Below are positions 43,285 through 51,437 of a DNA stretch of 64,000 bases, in pieces. Numbering within the stretch: the first letter of the stretch is position 1; every line of letters starts with the position of its first letter. The DNA lies in contig OY759970.1 in assembly GCA_963662965.1 (NCBI GenBank), positions 2,852,001 through 2,916,000 of the forward strand, read 5' to 3'. The notes beneath the pieces were generated by a model. That model was not told the DNA's origin. It saw only the letters and a program-made list of their open reading frames with translations, and made no database searches. Position numbers and translations under genes: made by a program. The stretch comes from DTWD01 sp963662965. GTDB taxonomy: Bacteria; Acidobacteriota; Vicinamibacteria; Vicinamibacterales; UBA8438.

Positions 43285-44478
43285 ATGCCACACCGGAGCG
43301 GCCGCCACTTTCTGCAGATTCCGGGACCGACGAATGTGCCCGATCGCGTGTTGCGTGCGATGGCGGCGCCGACCATCGACCATCGCAGCCCCGAGTTCCA
43401 AGCGCTGACGCGGGAGGTGCTGCACGGGATGGGGTCGGTCGTTCAGACACGGCAACCGGTCGTCCTCTTCCCGGCCTCTGGGACGGGCGCGTGGGAGGCG
43501 GCGCTCGTCAACACGCTCTCGGCTGGCGACCGTGTGCTGATGGCAGAGACCGGACACTTCGCCACGCTGTGGAAGAACATCGCGCTCAAGCATGGGTTAG
43601 CCCCGGAGTTCATCCCGGGCGACTGGCGCCGCGGCGTCGATGCCGCGCAGGTGGAAGCGCGTCTGGTCGACGACACCGCGCATGCGTTCAAGGCGGTGTG
43701 CGTGGTGCACAACGAAACGTCGACCGGGGTGACGAGCGACATTGCCGCGGTGCGACGGTCGCTCGACGCGGCACGGCATCCGGCGCTGCTGTTGGTCGAC
43801 ACGATCTCGTCGCTCGCCTCGATCGACTACCGGCACGACGAGTGGGGGGTCGACGTCACGGTCGGCGCGTCCCAGAAAGGGTTGATGCTGCCCCCCGGAC
43901 TCAGCTTCAACGCGGTCAGTGAGAAGGCGCTGGCGGCGAGCACCGGCGCGTCGCTCCCACGCAGCTTCTGGGACTGGGGGCCGATCCTCAAGGCCAACGA
44001 GAACGGCTTCTTCCCGTATACGCCGGCGACTAACCTGCTCTACGGGTTGCGTGCGGCGCTATGCATGCTGGACGACGAGGGACTCGACGACGTCTTTGCG
44101 CGGCACGACCGCCACGCCGAGGCGACGCGCCGGGCCGTCACGGCGTGGGGGTTGGAGCTGTTGTGCGCCAATCCGGCCGAGTACAGCTCGTCGATTACGG
44201 CGATCATGATGCCGGCCGGTCACGACACGGCCGCCCTGCTCGACATCGTGCTCGACCGCTTCGACATGTCGCTCGGGGTCGGACTGTCGAAGCTCTCGGG
44301 GAAGGTTTTCCGGATCGGTCACCTCGGCGACTTCAACGACCTCAGTCTGATCGGCACGCTCGGCGGTGTGGAGATGGGACTGGCGCTGGCCGAGGTGCCG
44401 CACCAGGCGGGTGGCGTGGCCGCCGCCACACGCTATCTCGCGGAGCGCGCCCGGCGGCACGTGACCGAGCCAGCTTGA
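43285..44478 (+). CDS. Serine/alanine-glyoxylate aminotransferase (class V)
   Basis: The 397-residue PLP enzyme has HFLQIPGPTNVPDRVL, PTIDHRSPEFQAL, FPASGTGAWEAAL, VVHNETSTGVTSDI, LLLVDTISSLASID and the Schiff-base lysine in VGASQKGLMLPPGLSF. This is the pattern of bacterial serine-glyoxylate aminotransferases, which convert glyoxylate to glycine. The gene is divergent from the glycolate-oxidase-type gene (41-base gap), so the two would turn glycolate into glyoxylate and then glycine. Confidence 0.93.
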   Translation: MPHRSGRHFLQIPGPTNVPDRVLRAMAAPTIDHRSPEFQALTREVLHGMGSVVQTRQPVVLFPASGTGAWEAALVNTLSAGDRVLMAETGHFATLWKNIALKHGLAPEFIPGDWRRGVDAAQVEARLVDDTAHAFKAVCVVHNETSTGVTSDIAAVRRSLDAARHPALLLVDTISSLASIDYRHDEWGVDVTVGASQKGLMLPPGLSFNAVSEKALAASTGASLPRSFWDWGPILKANENGFFPYTPATNLLYGLRAALCMLDDEGLDDVFARHDRHAEATRRAVTAWGLELLCANPAEYSSSITAIMMPAGHDTAALLDIVLDRFDMSLGVGLSKLSGKVFRIGHLGDFNDLSLIGTLGGVEMGLALAEVPHQAGGVAAATRYLAERARRHVTEPA

Positions 44479-44506
44479 ACCTTGAACCGGCGCGAGATCC
44501 GCGCCC

Positions 44507-46153
44507 TCACTCCCCCAGCGCGAAGACGAACAAGCCGTTGCCTGAGGCGACGGCGACATGCTGCCGCCCGTCAATGGCGTAGCTGATTGGCCCGTTGGCG
44601 ATCATCCCGCCGAGTGTCTGCCGCCAGAGCAGCTCCCCGGTGCGGGCGTCGAGCGCGTGGAAGTAGCCCTCCCGGCCGCCGGTGAAGAGGACGTCGGTCG
44701 CCGTGGTCAAGATGCCGCTGCTGGTGACATCGGTCATCTCGAATTTCCACTGCTGGTCGCCGGTTGCCGGATCGATCGCGATGACGGCGCCGCTTCCCGC
44801 CGATTCGGTCCATGTATTGATGGGGCCACGCGCCAGCGACGGGAGCGAGGCTCCCGGGACCGGTGGGGCCGGACGGCCACCGAGGAAGAGTCGACCTGGC
44901 GTGTACTCCGCCTCCTGCGCCTCGAAGTTTGACCCGTAGCTTTCCCAGGCCGAGAGGTAAAACATGCGTGTCGACGGGCTATACGACGGGGAGTACCAGT
45001 TCGTGCCACCCTGCACACCAGGATAGGTGGTCGTTCCCGGCGGCTGCGGCGTGAAGATCGGTCGGCCGACGTCGTCGAGCCCGTCGGCCCAGTTGAGGTC
45101 GACATAGGGCTGGCCGTTGACGAACTGTCCGGTCTCGCGGTTGAGCACGTAGAAGAAGCCGTTCCGATTACCCCAGAGCATCAGCTTGAGGGTGCTTCCG
45201 TCCTGCGCCGGATAGTCGACGAGGATCGGGACCTGCACCGAGTCGTAGTCGTACGGGTCGTTCGGCGTGAACTGGAAGTACCACTCGAGCTCGCCGGTAT
45301 CGGGGTCGAGCGCGACGACCGAGTCGGAGTAGAGGTTGTCGCCTGGGCGCTGCTCGGGGTTCCAGTCGGGTCCCGGATTCCCGATTCCCCAGTACACCAA
45401 GTCGAGATCGGGATCGTACGACCCAGTGATCCAGGCAGACGCGCCGCCGTAGCGCCAGTCGTCGCCCTGCCACGTCTCGTGACCCGGCTCGCCCGGGCCC
45501 GGGATCGTGTAGAACTTCCACGCTTCCTCGCCGGTGTCGACGTCGTAGGCCGAGATGAAGCCGCGGATGCCGTACTCGCCCCCGGCGATTCCGACGATCA
45601 CCTTGTCCTTGACGACGAGCGGCGACAGCGTCAAGGCGTAGCCGGCGCCGGGGTCGGCCACGCTCGTTTGCCAGATCGGCCGGCCGGTGACGGCGTCGAT
45701 CGCAATCAGCTGCGCATCGATGGTTCCCATGAACAGGGTGTCACCGAGGATGGCGACACCCCGGTTGACCCGGCCGCAGCAGGGACGCGAGAGGTTCGAC
45801 GGCGTGTATGCGTAGCGCCAGAAGACCCGGCCCCGCTTGGCGTCGAGGGCCACGACCGTGTTCGGCGCTTCCGTGAGGTACATGATGCCGTCGACGACAA
45901 GCGGCGTCGTCTGGAACGCCTGCAGTGACTGCGCCTGGAAGACCCACTGCAGATCCAGCTGATCAACATTGCTCGCCGTGATCTCGTCGAGCGTGGTGTG
46001 ACGGTTGCTGTTGTAATCGCCCGAATACGTGAGCCAGTTGTGCGGCTCGTCGGCCGCGTTGAGCAACCGATCGAAGGTCACCTGGGCCCCCGCCGCGTGC
46101 GGCGCGAGCAGCATCATCGCTGAGCAGAGGGCGAAGAGCAGGAAGCGGGCCAT
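44507..46153 (-). CDS. PQQ-dependent alcohol dehydrogenase-type quinoprotein
   Basis: The 548-residue periplasmic protein has a signal peptide (FLLFALCSAMMLLAPHAAGA) and an eight-bladed propeller with tryptophan-docking motifs (LDAKRGRVFWRYA, IDPATGDQQWKFE, LDARTGELLWRQT). Vicinal Cys125-Cys126 (RPCCGRVNRG) match the disulfide ring next to PQQ. GNRNGFFYVLNRETG and GDNLYSDSVVALDPDTGE surround the expected active-site Asp and Ca/Ln ligands. It would oxidise alcohols and donate electrons to the cytochrome c encoded upstream; the genes overlap by one base. Confidence 0.9.
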   Translation of the reverse strand: MARFLLFALCSAMMLLAPHAAGAQVTFDRLLNAADEPHNWLTYSGDYNSNRHTTLDEITASNVDQLDLQWVFQAQSLQAFQTTPLVVDGIMYLTEAPNTVVALDAKRGRVFWRYAYTPSNLSRPCCGRVNRGVAILGDTLFMGTIDAQLIAIDAVTGRPIWQTSVADPGAGYALTLSPLVVKDKVIVGIAGGEYGIRGFISAYDVDTGEEAWKFYTIPGPGEPGHETWQGDDWRYGGASAWITGSYDPDLDLVYWGIGNPGPDWNPEQRPGDNLYSDSVVALDPDTGELEWYFQFTPNDPYDYDSVQVPILVDYPAQDGSTLKLMLWGNRNGFFYVLNRETGQFVNGQPYVDLNWADGLDDVGRPIFTPQPPGTTTYPGVQGGTNWYSPSYSPSTRMFYLSAWESYGSNFEAQEAEYTPGRLFLGGRPAPPVPGASLPSLARGPINTWTESAGSGAVIAIDPATGDQQWKFEMTDVTSSGILTTATDVLFTGGREGYFHALDARTGELLWRQTLGGMIANGPISYAIDGRQHVAVASGNGLFVFALGE

Positions 46154-46950
46154 CAGTTCATCCCTTTCAGCGTCAAGAGGAACGCCAGCACGTCCGCGCG
46201 CTCCTGCTCGGTCAGGGTGTCGGCGTAGGACGGCATCGATGATGTCGTCAGGATCGTGTACTCCCGAAGGTCGTCCTTGACGAGCGAGCGCAGCCGCTCA
46301 TCCTCGTCGATGATTTGCACGGTGTAGGTGTCCTCGTTCAGCCGCCGCCCGGTGAAGCGGTCGCCGTTGGCGGTGGTGACCCGCACCGTTCGGTTGAGCG
46401 GCAGCATGGCGCTCGTTGGGTTGACGAGCGTTTCGGCCAGCGACCCGGCGCTCCGGACCGCGCCGATATCGGTGAGGTCCGGCGCGACGCGCGACCCGTC
46501 CCGGCCGATGCGGTGACAGCTCGCGCAATCGCCCGTCCCGCCGTAGATGGTCTCGCCGCGTCCCGCGTCGCCGAGGACGACGTCACTCAGGTCGAAGTCG
46601 CCCATCGTTCGCAGATAGGCGACGAGGCCGGTCAGCTCGGATGATGTGTAGTCGCCCGGCGGCATCGTGGTACCGTCGATGCCGGCCTCGATGATGCGCA
46701 TGAGATCGAAGTCGGACGATGCCTGGCGGAACTGACCAGTGCGGAAGTTCACGCCGACGACGGCATCGCCATCCGGTCCGTGACACGCCACACAGGTCTC
46801 GCCGTAGATCCGCATCCCGTGGGTGATGTCGGCCTGCGCGTACTCGCCGGCGTGGGCCTGCTGGGTTCTGGCCGTTTCCTCGGCTGCCGCCAGCAGGGTC
46901 GCCGTCGCGAAAAGCATCGCGAACAGTGGAACAGGTGAAAATCGTCGCAC
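46153..46950 (-). CDS. Di-heme cytochrome c, periplasmic
   Basis: The 265-residue protein has a signal peptide and two c-type heme sites: CVACH (53-57) with distal Met candidates in GTTMPPGDY, and CASCH (142-146). The second domain (PDLTDIGAVRSAGSLAETLVNPTS, VTTANGDRFTGRRLNEDTYTVQI, TSSMPSYADTLTEQERADVLAF) resembles the heme-binding domain common in Planctomycetota and Acidobacteriota. It overlaps the downstream quinoprotein gene by one base and is its likely electron acceptor. Confidence 0.9.
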   Translation of the reverse strand: MRRFSPVPLFAMLFATATLLAAAEETARTQQAHAGEYAQADITHGMRIYGETCVACHGPDGDAVVGVNFRTGQFRQASSDFDLMRIIEAGIDGTTMPPGDYTSSELTGLVAYLRTMGDFDLSDVVLGDAGRGETIYGGTGDCASCHRIGRDGSRVAPDLTDIGAVRSAGSLAETLVNPTSAMLPLNRTVRVTTANGDRFTGRRLNEDTYTVQIIDEDERLRSLVKDDLREYTILTTSSMPSYADTLTEQERADVLAFLLTLKGMN

Positions 46951-46997
46951 ACCGGCCTCCTTAAAAAGCGTGGGTAACGGGGCTATTCTGGTGTCTA

Positions 46998-48134
46998 ATG
47001 CGGGGCATGCGTCTCTTCCATTCCACCGTCCCGGCCCTCGTCACGACGGTTCTCGTCACCGTGGGCCCGGCTGTCGCCCAGCAGCCGGACCACCACGTGG
47101 CCTCGACCCCGGAGAATGTCGTCTGGGGCTGGTACCCGCTCGACCGGCCTCCGGTTTTGACGATCGGGTCAGGCGCCACCGTTCGCATCGATACGCTCTC
47201 GCACGCCGGTACCACGCAGGCGGAGGATCCGGAGCGTTATCTCGGACAACTCGGGGCGGCACCGAACGAGATCCTCCAGGACGTCATCGACTTCTGGCGG
47301 TCCAGGGACGACCGACCCCGCGAGGGACGGAGCGCCCACGTCATCACCGGGCCGATCTACATCGACGGCGCCGAACCGGGCGACATGCTGGAGGTGCAGG
47401 TGCTCGCCCTTCGGACGCGCGCGCCGTTTGGCATCAACAACACCGGCGCGACGACCGGTGTCTTTGGCGCCGCCTACCCGGGAGCCCCGCCGGACGGCGA
47501 GCCGCCGTACGACATGCCGTCGGTCCGGCACTTCATCCGGACGGCGGAGGTCGACGGGCGGGAAGTCGCCCTGTTTTCCGAAGACATTCAGGTACCGCTC
47601 GCGCCGTTCATGGGGGTGATGGCGGTGGCGCCCGAGGCCCCGACAGTGGGGCAGCCGGGTGTCGAGATCGATGGCGTGCAAGGGTCACGGCCGCCCGGCG
47701 CCTTCGGCGGGAACCTCGACATCAAGGATCTCACCGTCGGCAGCACGCTCTACCTTCCGGTCTTTCACGAGGGCGCACTCTTCTATGTTGGCGATCCCCA
47801 TTCGGTCCAGGGCGACGGCGAGGTGAGCGGCACGGCGATCGAGCAGTCGCTCACCGGCGACTTCCGCTTCGTGCTGCACAAGGGGCGCACGATCGACGGC
47901 CCGCGGGTCGAGAACGCGACGCACCACATTCTGATGGGGATCGACCTCGACCTCGACCGGGCGCTCCGGAAGGCGGTGGTCGCCACGGTCGACTTCCTGG
48001 TCCACGAGTACGGACTGACGCGATCGAAGGCGTATTCGCTCGCGAGCATCGCCGTCGACTTCCGGGTCGCCGAGGCGGTCGACCTAACGCAGGTCGTCAC
48101 CGCGTTCGTGCCGAAGAGCGTGTTTCTCAATTAG
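46998..48134 (+). CDS. Acetamidase/formamidase family protein, exported
   Basis: The 378-residue protein has a signal peptide (LFHSTVPALVTTVLVTVGPA) and the FmdA/AmdA fold: PENVVWGWYPLDRPPVL, HVITGPIYIDGAEPGDMLEVQVL, PPGAFGGNLDIKDLTVGSTLYLPVF and GALFYVGDPHSVQGDGE. The last segment holds the conserved metal-site His and Asp. Cytoplasmic members hydrolyse formamide or acetamide; a signal peptide is unusual and implies a periplasmic substrate. The stop codon TAG begins repeat A copy 12. Divergent from the cytochrome gene (47-base gap). Confidence 0.88.
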   Translation: MRGMRLFHSTVPALVTTVLVTVGPAVAQQPDHHVASTPENVVWGWYPLDRPPVLTIGSGATVRIDTLSHAGTTQAEDPERYLGQLGAAPNEILQDVIDFWRSRDDRPREGRSAHVITGPIYIDGAEPGDMLEVQVLALRTRAPFGINNTGATTGVFGAAYPGAPPDGEPPYDMPSVRHFIRTAEVDGREVALFSEDIQVPLAPFMGVMAVAPEAPTVGQPGVEIDGVQGSRPPGAFGGNLDIKDLTVGSTLYLPVFHEGALFYVGDPHSVQGDGEVSGTAIEQSLTGDFRFVLHKGRTIDGPRVENATHHILMGIDLDLDRALRKAVVATVDFLVHEYGLTRSKAYSLASIAVDFRVAEAVDLTQVVTAFVPKSVFLN

Positions 48135-48227
48135 ACGGGGCCCGCGGCCCCGAACCCCGCCGCCGCCACTCGCGGGGGGGGGGGGGCCGCAGCTCCGCTC
48201 CGTGCCGGCGAAGGCCCACCGCGCTTC
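48133..48227 (+). repeat. Repeat family A, copy 12 with a G13 run
   Basis: GACGGGGCCCGCGGCCCCGA, ACCCCGCCGCCGCCACTCGC, then 13 G residues (48174-48186), CCGCAGCTCCGCTCCGTGCC. The usual GGGGCCCC centre is expanded into a pure G run. The TAG before it is the stop codon of the acetamidase gene. Confidence 0.8.
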
Positions 48228-48236
48228 GTCGCTCCG

Positions 48237-48617
48237 ATGTCTTCCGATCCATGCCTCAATTACTGGTTCAATACCTGTAGTTACTCGGTGCCCGCGCTCT
48301 CGTTCTTCATCGTGGGTGGGGCACTCTGGGTCGTGGCTTACGTGGCGGTGCTGTATCACGTGTGGAAACACCAGTTCGTCACGATTCTAGCCGTCGCTGT
48401 GGTCGCCAACATCTCCTGGGAGTGGCTGTGGGGATTCTTCTACGTGCCTGACCTCGGCCGGCTCGTGATATGGGGTTATCGCGCGTGGGCGATTCTCGAC
48501 GTGTTCATCGTGTTCTTCCTGTTCAAGTCCCCTTCAGATTCCCGCGAGCAAGACGGTTGGCTTCAAGCCCTCCAAAGAGCTCAAGACAAGCCTCAATCGC
48601 TGATCAGGAGATACAAG
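48237..48617 (+). CDS. Truncated multi-pass membrane protein joined in frame to HU
   Basis: ATG 48237 opens CLNYWFNTCSYSVPALSFFI, then three to four hydrophobic helices (IVGGALWVVAYVAVLYHVW, VTILAVAVVANISWEWLWGF, YRAWAILDVFIVFFLF). NISWEW and AWAILDVFIV remind me of transmembrane terpene-cyclase-like proteins, which are about twice this long, so this is an N-terminal half at best. There is no stop before the HU gene: a 28-residue linker (SDSREQDGWLQALQRAQDKP...) runs into the HU ATG. The frame could make a membrane-tethered HU of 220 residues. Confidence 0.6.
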
Positions 48618-48899
48618 ATGACCAAGCAAGAATTGGTCGAGCACGTCCACGAGAAGAGCGGCACTGGTCAGTTCCGTCGCGCCACCGCCGAGGCCGTTGA
48701 TGCGATCTTCGACGCAGTGACCAAGAGCATCCTCAGGGATGGCAAGTTCCACATGCCCAGCTTCGGCACCTTCACCGTGAAGGACCGCGCTGCGCGCACC
48801 GGCCGCAACCCGCAGACCGGCAAGCCGATGCAGATCGCCGCCAGCAAGGCGTGCACTTTAAAGGCCGCCGCGGCTCTCAAAGCCTCGCTGAAGGCGTAA
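48618..48899 (+). CDS. hup: HU family DNA-binding protein
   Basis: The 93-residue protein has the HU/IHF fold: MTKQELVEHVHEKSG, ATAEAVDAIFDAVTKSIL, then MPSFGTFTVKDRAARTGRNPQTG with the DNA-binding arm (RNPQTGKPMQI) and the closing AASKACTLKAAAALKASL. HU bends and compacts DNA. A GGAG site (48607-48610) eight bases upstream supports independent initiation at ATG 48618, though the upstream frame is open. Confidence 0.93.
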   Translation: MTKQELVEHVHEKSGTGQFRRATAEAVDAIFDAVTKSILRDGKFHMPSFGTFTVKDRAARTGRNPQTGKPMQIAASKACTLKAAAALKASLKA

Positions 48900-48905
48900 T
48901 TTGCA

Positions 48906-48925
48906 GCGGGGGAAACGCTTCCCGC
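48906..48925 (+). terminator. Possible hairpin terminator after HU
   Basis: GCGGGGGAAACGCTTCCCGC begins seven bases after the HU stop and can form a stem with GCGGG/CCCGC and GAA/TTC. There is no T run, so factor-independent termination is uncertain. Confidence 0.45.
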
Positions 48926-49204
48926 CGGTCGCCCCAAGGTTTCAGATGGCCGTCCGATTTTCAACATCGTTTGAGGCTGTTCTGGAACAGCACACGGCCG
49001 CGTCGGTCTTCCTGGTCCCGTCGGGGCGAACGCCCGTCCTAAGTCTCGGCCCTGCTTCGGTTTCGAGCCGTGTCTGGCTCGACAGGTGGCTGGTCGCGGA
49101 ATTGCTCTCACGCTAAGTCTGCCGGTACACCGGCGGCAAGGAAGGAGAGCTTGTCCGGTCGGTCGCCTTTCGCGGTCGAAGCCGCGACTGGCAACAATCA
49201 GGAC
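48926..49204. other. Intergenic stretch between HU and the basic protein genes
   Basis: About 280 bases with no convincing gene, tRNA or repeat-family copy. AAGGAAGGAG (near 49138) resembles a ribosome-binding site but no good reading frame follows it closely. Confidence 0.4.
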
Positions 49205-49312
49205 GTGGAAACACAAGCGACGCTACGTGAGGCCCGCCGGCTGCTCAGCCAGGGGGAGGTGGAAAGCGCCATCCGTCACCGGCTGATTCGCCGTCGGCGA
49301 GCCCGGTCGTGA
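49205..49312 (+). CDS. Possible small basic protein (35 aa)
   Basis: GTG 49205 encodes ETQATLREARRLLSQGEVES and a basic tail RHRLIRRRRARS. It ends in a GTGA overlap with the start of the Lys-rich protein, a sign of coupling. Short and with no known family, so it may be only a leader. Confidence 0.3.
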   Translation: METQATLREARRLLSQGEVESAIRHRLIRRRRARS

Positions 49313-49506
49313 CCAAGGCGCCCCGACGGAAGCCGGCGGCCAAACGAACGCGCGCCGTGAAGAAGAAGGCGTCTACCACGCCGTTAGCCAAGGCAGCCGG
49401 CCGCGCGGGCAAGACGACACCCAAGCCGAAGCCGTCGGCTACGGCGGCGCGCCGGCCAGCCAAGAAGCGCGCTCCCACGCGCAAGACGTCGAAGAACGAT
49501 CCCTAA
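49309..49506 (+). CDS. Lys/Ala/Pro-rich histone H1-like basic protein (65 aa)
   Basis: GTG 49309 encodes a protein made almost only of Lys, Arg, Ala, Pro and Thr (KAPRRKPAAKRTRAVKKKAS, KPSATAARRPAKKRAPTRK). The composition matches bacterial H1-like nucleoid proteins with AKK/PAKK repeats. It lies 0.4 kb after HU. Its stop TAA (49504-49506) is the 3-bp sequence flanking the IS element, which inserted exactly there, so the original 3' region is displaced to after 51413. Confidence 0.7.
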   Translation: MTKAPRRKPAAKRTRAVKKKASTTPLAKAAGRAGKTTPKPKPSATAARRPAKKRAPTRKTSKNDP

Positions 49507-49528
49507 GTGTCCGCGCAGGAATAACTCC
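49507..49528 (+). repeat. IS left terminal inverted repeat
   Basis: Begins GTGTCCGCGCAGGAA and ends ATAACTCC. Pairs with 51392-51413 in reverse complement, with mismatches at positions 2, 5 and 13. Confidence 0.8.
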
Positions 49529-49534
49529 CCATTT

Positions 49535-51234
49535 TCAACAGCGGGGTTGGAGCGTGTAGTTCCAGGCGGGCAGGGGTTCGAGCTCCTCCAGAGCCAGCGT
49601 GTTCATGTCTGCCGCCGCGATCTTGATGCCCTTCACATAGGATCGGCGAACCAGGTGAGCACGAACGCGGAGTCCGGTTGAGGTGCGCGTCGTTCGGAGG
49701 TAGTTGAGAATCGTGTCATAGCTGTCGAGCGGCTTGCCAGCCCAGTTCTTGCTCACCTCGCTGAACAGTCGATGCTCGATCGGGTTCCACTTCGAGGCTC
49801 CCGGCGGGTAGTGAGCGACGGTGATCGACAGGCCATGTCGGTCGCAGAGGCTGCGCTGGAGCCCGAACTTCCAAGCGCGGCATCTGGCGCCGTTGCTTCC
49901 TCCGCCATCGGCGAGGATCGCCAGTTCGCGGGACCCGGGGTAGCGCGTCGCGCCTTCGGTGCGCCACCACTGCTCGATGGCGTCCACGGCGAACGACGGG
50001 GTGTCGTAGGTCGTGCCGACGAACATCGTGCCGCGATTGGCCTGCAGGTCATAGATGCCGTAGGGAATCGCGATCCCCTCGGCCTCGGACCGGAAGTCGT
50101 GGTCGTTGACAACCACGGGCGCACGATTCCAGGCGACGCCCGCGTTCTTGAAGTGGCCAACCAGTTCTTTCTTCTTGGTATCCACGCTGATGATCGGCGC
50201 CGCGTCAGTGACGAAACGCTCCCGAAGCGAGGCGATTTGCTCGAATTGCTCATTCCGCCGTGCCGGCGAGCCAGTGGAGCGTTTCGTCTGATTGACGCGC
50301 AAGGAGAACCCCAACTGCGTGAGCAGCCTGGCCACGGTGCGTGGGCCCACGCTGATGCCAAGCGACTGCAGCTCGGCGGCGATCTTCTCGGTGGTCCTTC
50401 GGGTCCATTTCAACCCGGACATGGGGTCGCCCGCCGTCTCGTGCGTCATCAGCTCGTCGATGCGCGCGATGACCGCTGGCGTTTTTTTTCCACCGGTCGG
50501 CGTCCGGCGCCAGCCCGGCGGACACGCTCGACAGTCACATCGCGGTCCAGGAGGTGGTGCCGCCCGCGGGCCACGGTCCCCGCGTCCAGCCCCAGCAGGT
50601 CGGCGATCGCCTGGTCGCCTCCGTGGCCCATCTTGAGCGACTCCAGGCCGGCGTACAGGCGTCGCTGTTGCTCATCGAGCAGGCTGAAAAACAGCACAAT
50701 CGATGCCTTGAGCTCATCGGGGAGGACATCGACGTGCGGCAGCCGCCCCCCGAGTGGGGTCGCCGCGTCACGGACCCGGCGCGCGGTGAGCTGAGCGTCC
50801 CTCGTGGCGGTATCGGGGGAACAGTACAGATAGCGCCCGGCGAAGGACGCACGCGCCAGCTTCTGCTGACGGACCAGCCTCAGCAACGCCCCCTTCACCT
50901 CCACGTTGAGGACCCCCTCGAGCTCGGCCACGAAAAATCCGGCGTCGGCCTCCTGGACCAGCGCTTCCGCGGTGGCCAGCAATGTCCCGCGCCGCGAAAA
51001 CCACACCGAGCGATACGACCACAGGCCCCACGCATCGTACTGGGGGATATCGGCCAACGTGTAATATCGCCCGCGGTGGGAGTAGCTGGTCTGATAGGAC
51101 AGCTCCGCCAGCTTCCGGAAGATCGTGATGTCCGCTGCGCTCCCCAGGACGTCTTTCAGCTCGGTCATCGTGGCGATCTTCTGCTTCCGCAACAACGTGG
51201 TGAGGTCCCGCGCGCGATAGTGTTCGGTTCGCAT
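49535..51234 (-). CDS. ISAzo13-family transposase made by -1 frameshifting (ORFA + ORFB)
   Basis: ORFA (51234 to 50449, 261 residues) has an N-terminal winged-helix-like part (RARDLTTLLRKQKIATMTEL, SYSHRGRYYTLADIPQYDAW) and SLLDEQQRRLYAGLESLKMG, LLGLDAGTVARGRHHLL. At A8 (T8 on the plus strand, 50482-50489; context GTGGAAAAAAAACGC) a -1 slip leads into TPAVIARIDELMTHETAGDP and then ORFB, with DDE-type segments IISVDTKKKELVGHF, ILADGGGSNGARC and YPPGASKWNPIEHRLFSEV. The product is about 565 residues. The N-terminal domain is, as I recall, often a separate ORF near such transposases; here it is fused. Confidence 0.85.
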
Positions 51235-51391
51235 AATGATAGTGTAATACCTGCAAAGGAGATACTCTATCATTACCTTGCTACCTCGCCGCGGGTGGCC
51301 ATCGGTGCTACAGGCTGCAATTTCAGGGTCGAGAGGGCCGGCGGACTCAACTCGGTGGAAACCAGTCAGCTAGAATTCCGCCAACAACACT

Positions 51392-51413
51392 GGAGTTATT
51401 TCTGCGCGAACCC
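51392..51413 (-). repeat. IS right terminal inverted repeat
   Basis: Reverse strand begins GGGTTCGCGCAGAAATAACT and ends CC. See left repeat for the pairing. Confidence 0.8.
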
Positions 51414-51437
51414 TAAGTTCCCCGGTCGACACTGGCG

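Larger units (their letters stand above)
49507..51413 (-). mobile_element. Complete ISAzo13-type insertion sequence (1907 bp)
   Basis: Imperfect 22-bp terminal inverted repeats: left 49507-49528 (core CGCGCAGGAATAACTCC), right 51392-51413 (reverse core CGCGCAGAAATAACTCC), 19 of 22 matching by eye. Both ends are flanked by TAA, within an identical CCCTAA (49501-49506 and 51411-51416), a likely target duplication. One transposase gene spans the interior and needs a -1 frameshift. The element separates the basic-protein gene from a quinoprotein gene. Confidence 0.85.

Noticed and set aside
49535..50449. ORFB as an independent complete transposase
   Set aside because: It lacks the N-terminal helix-turn-helix region and starts in the middle of the conserved ISAzo13 sequence; the A8 slip joins it to ORFA.
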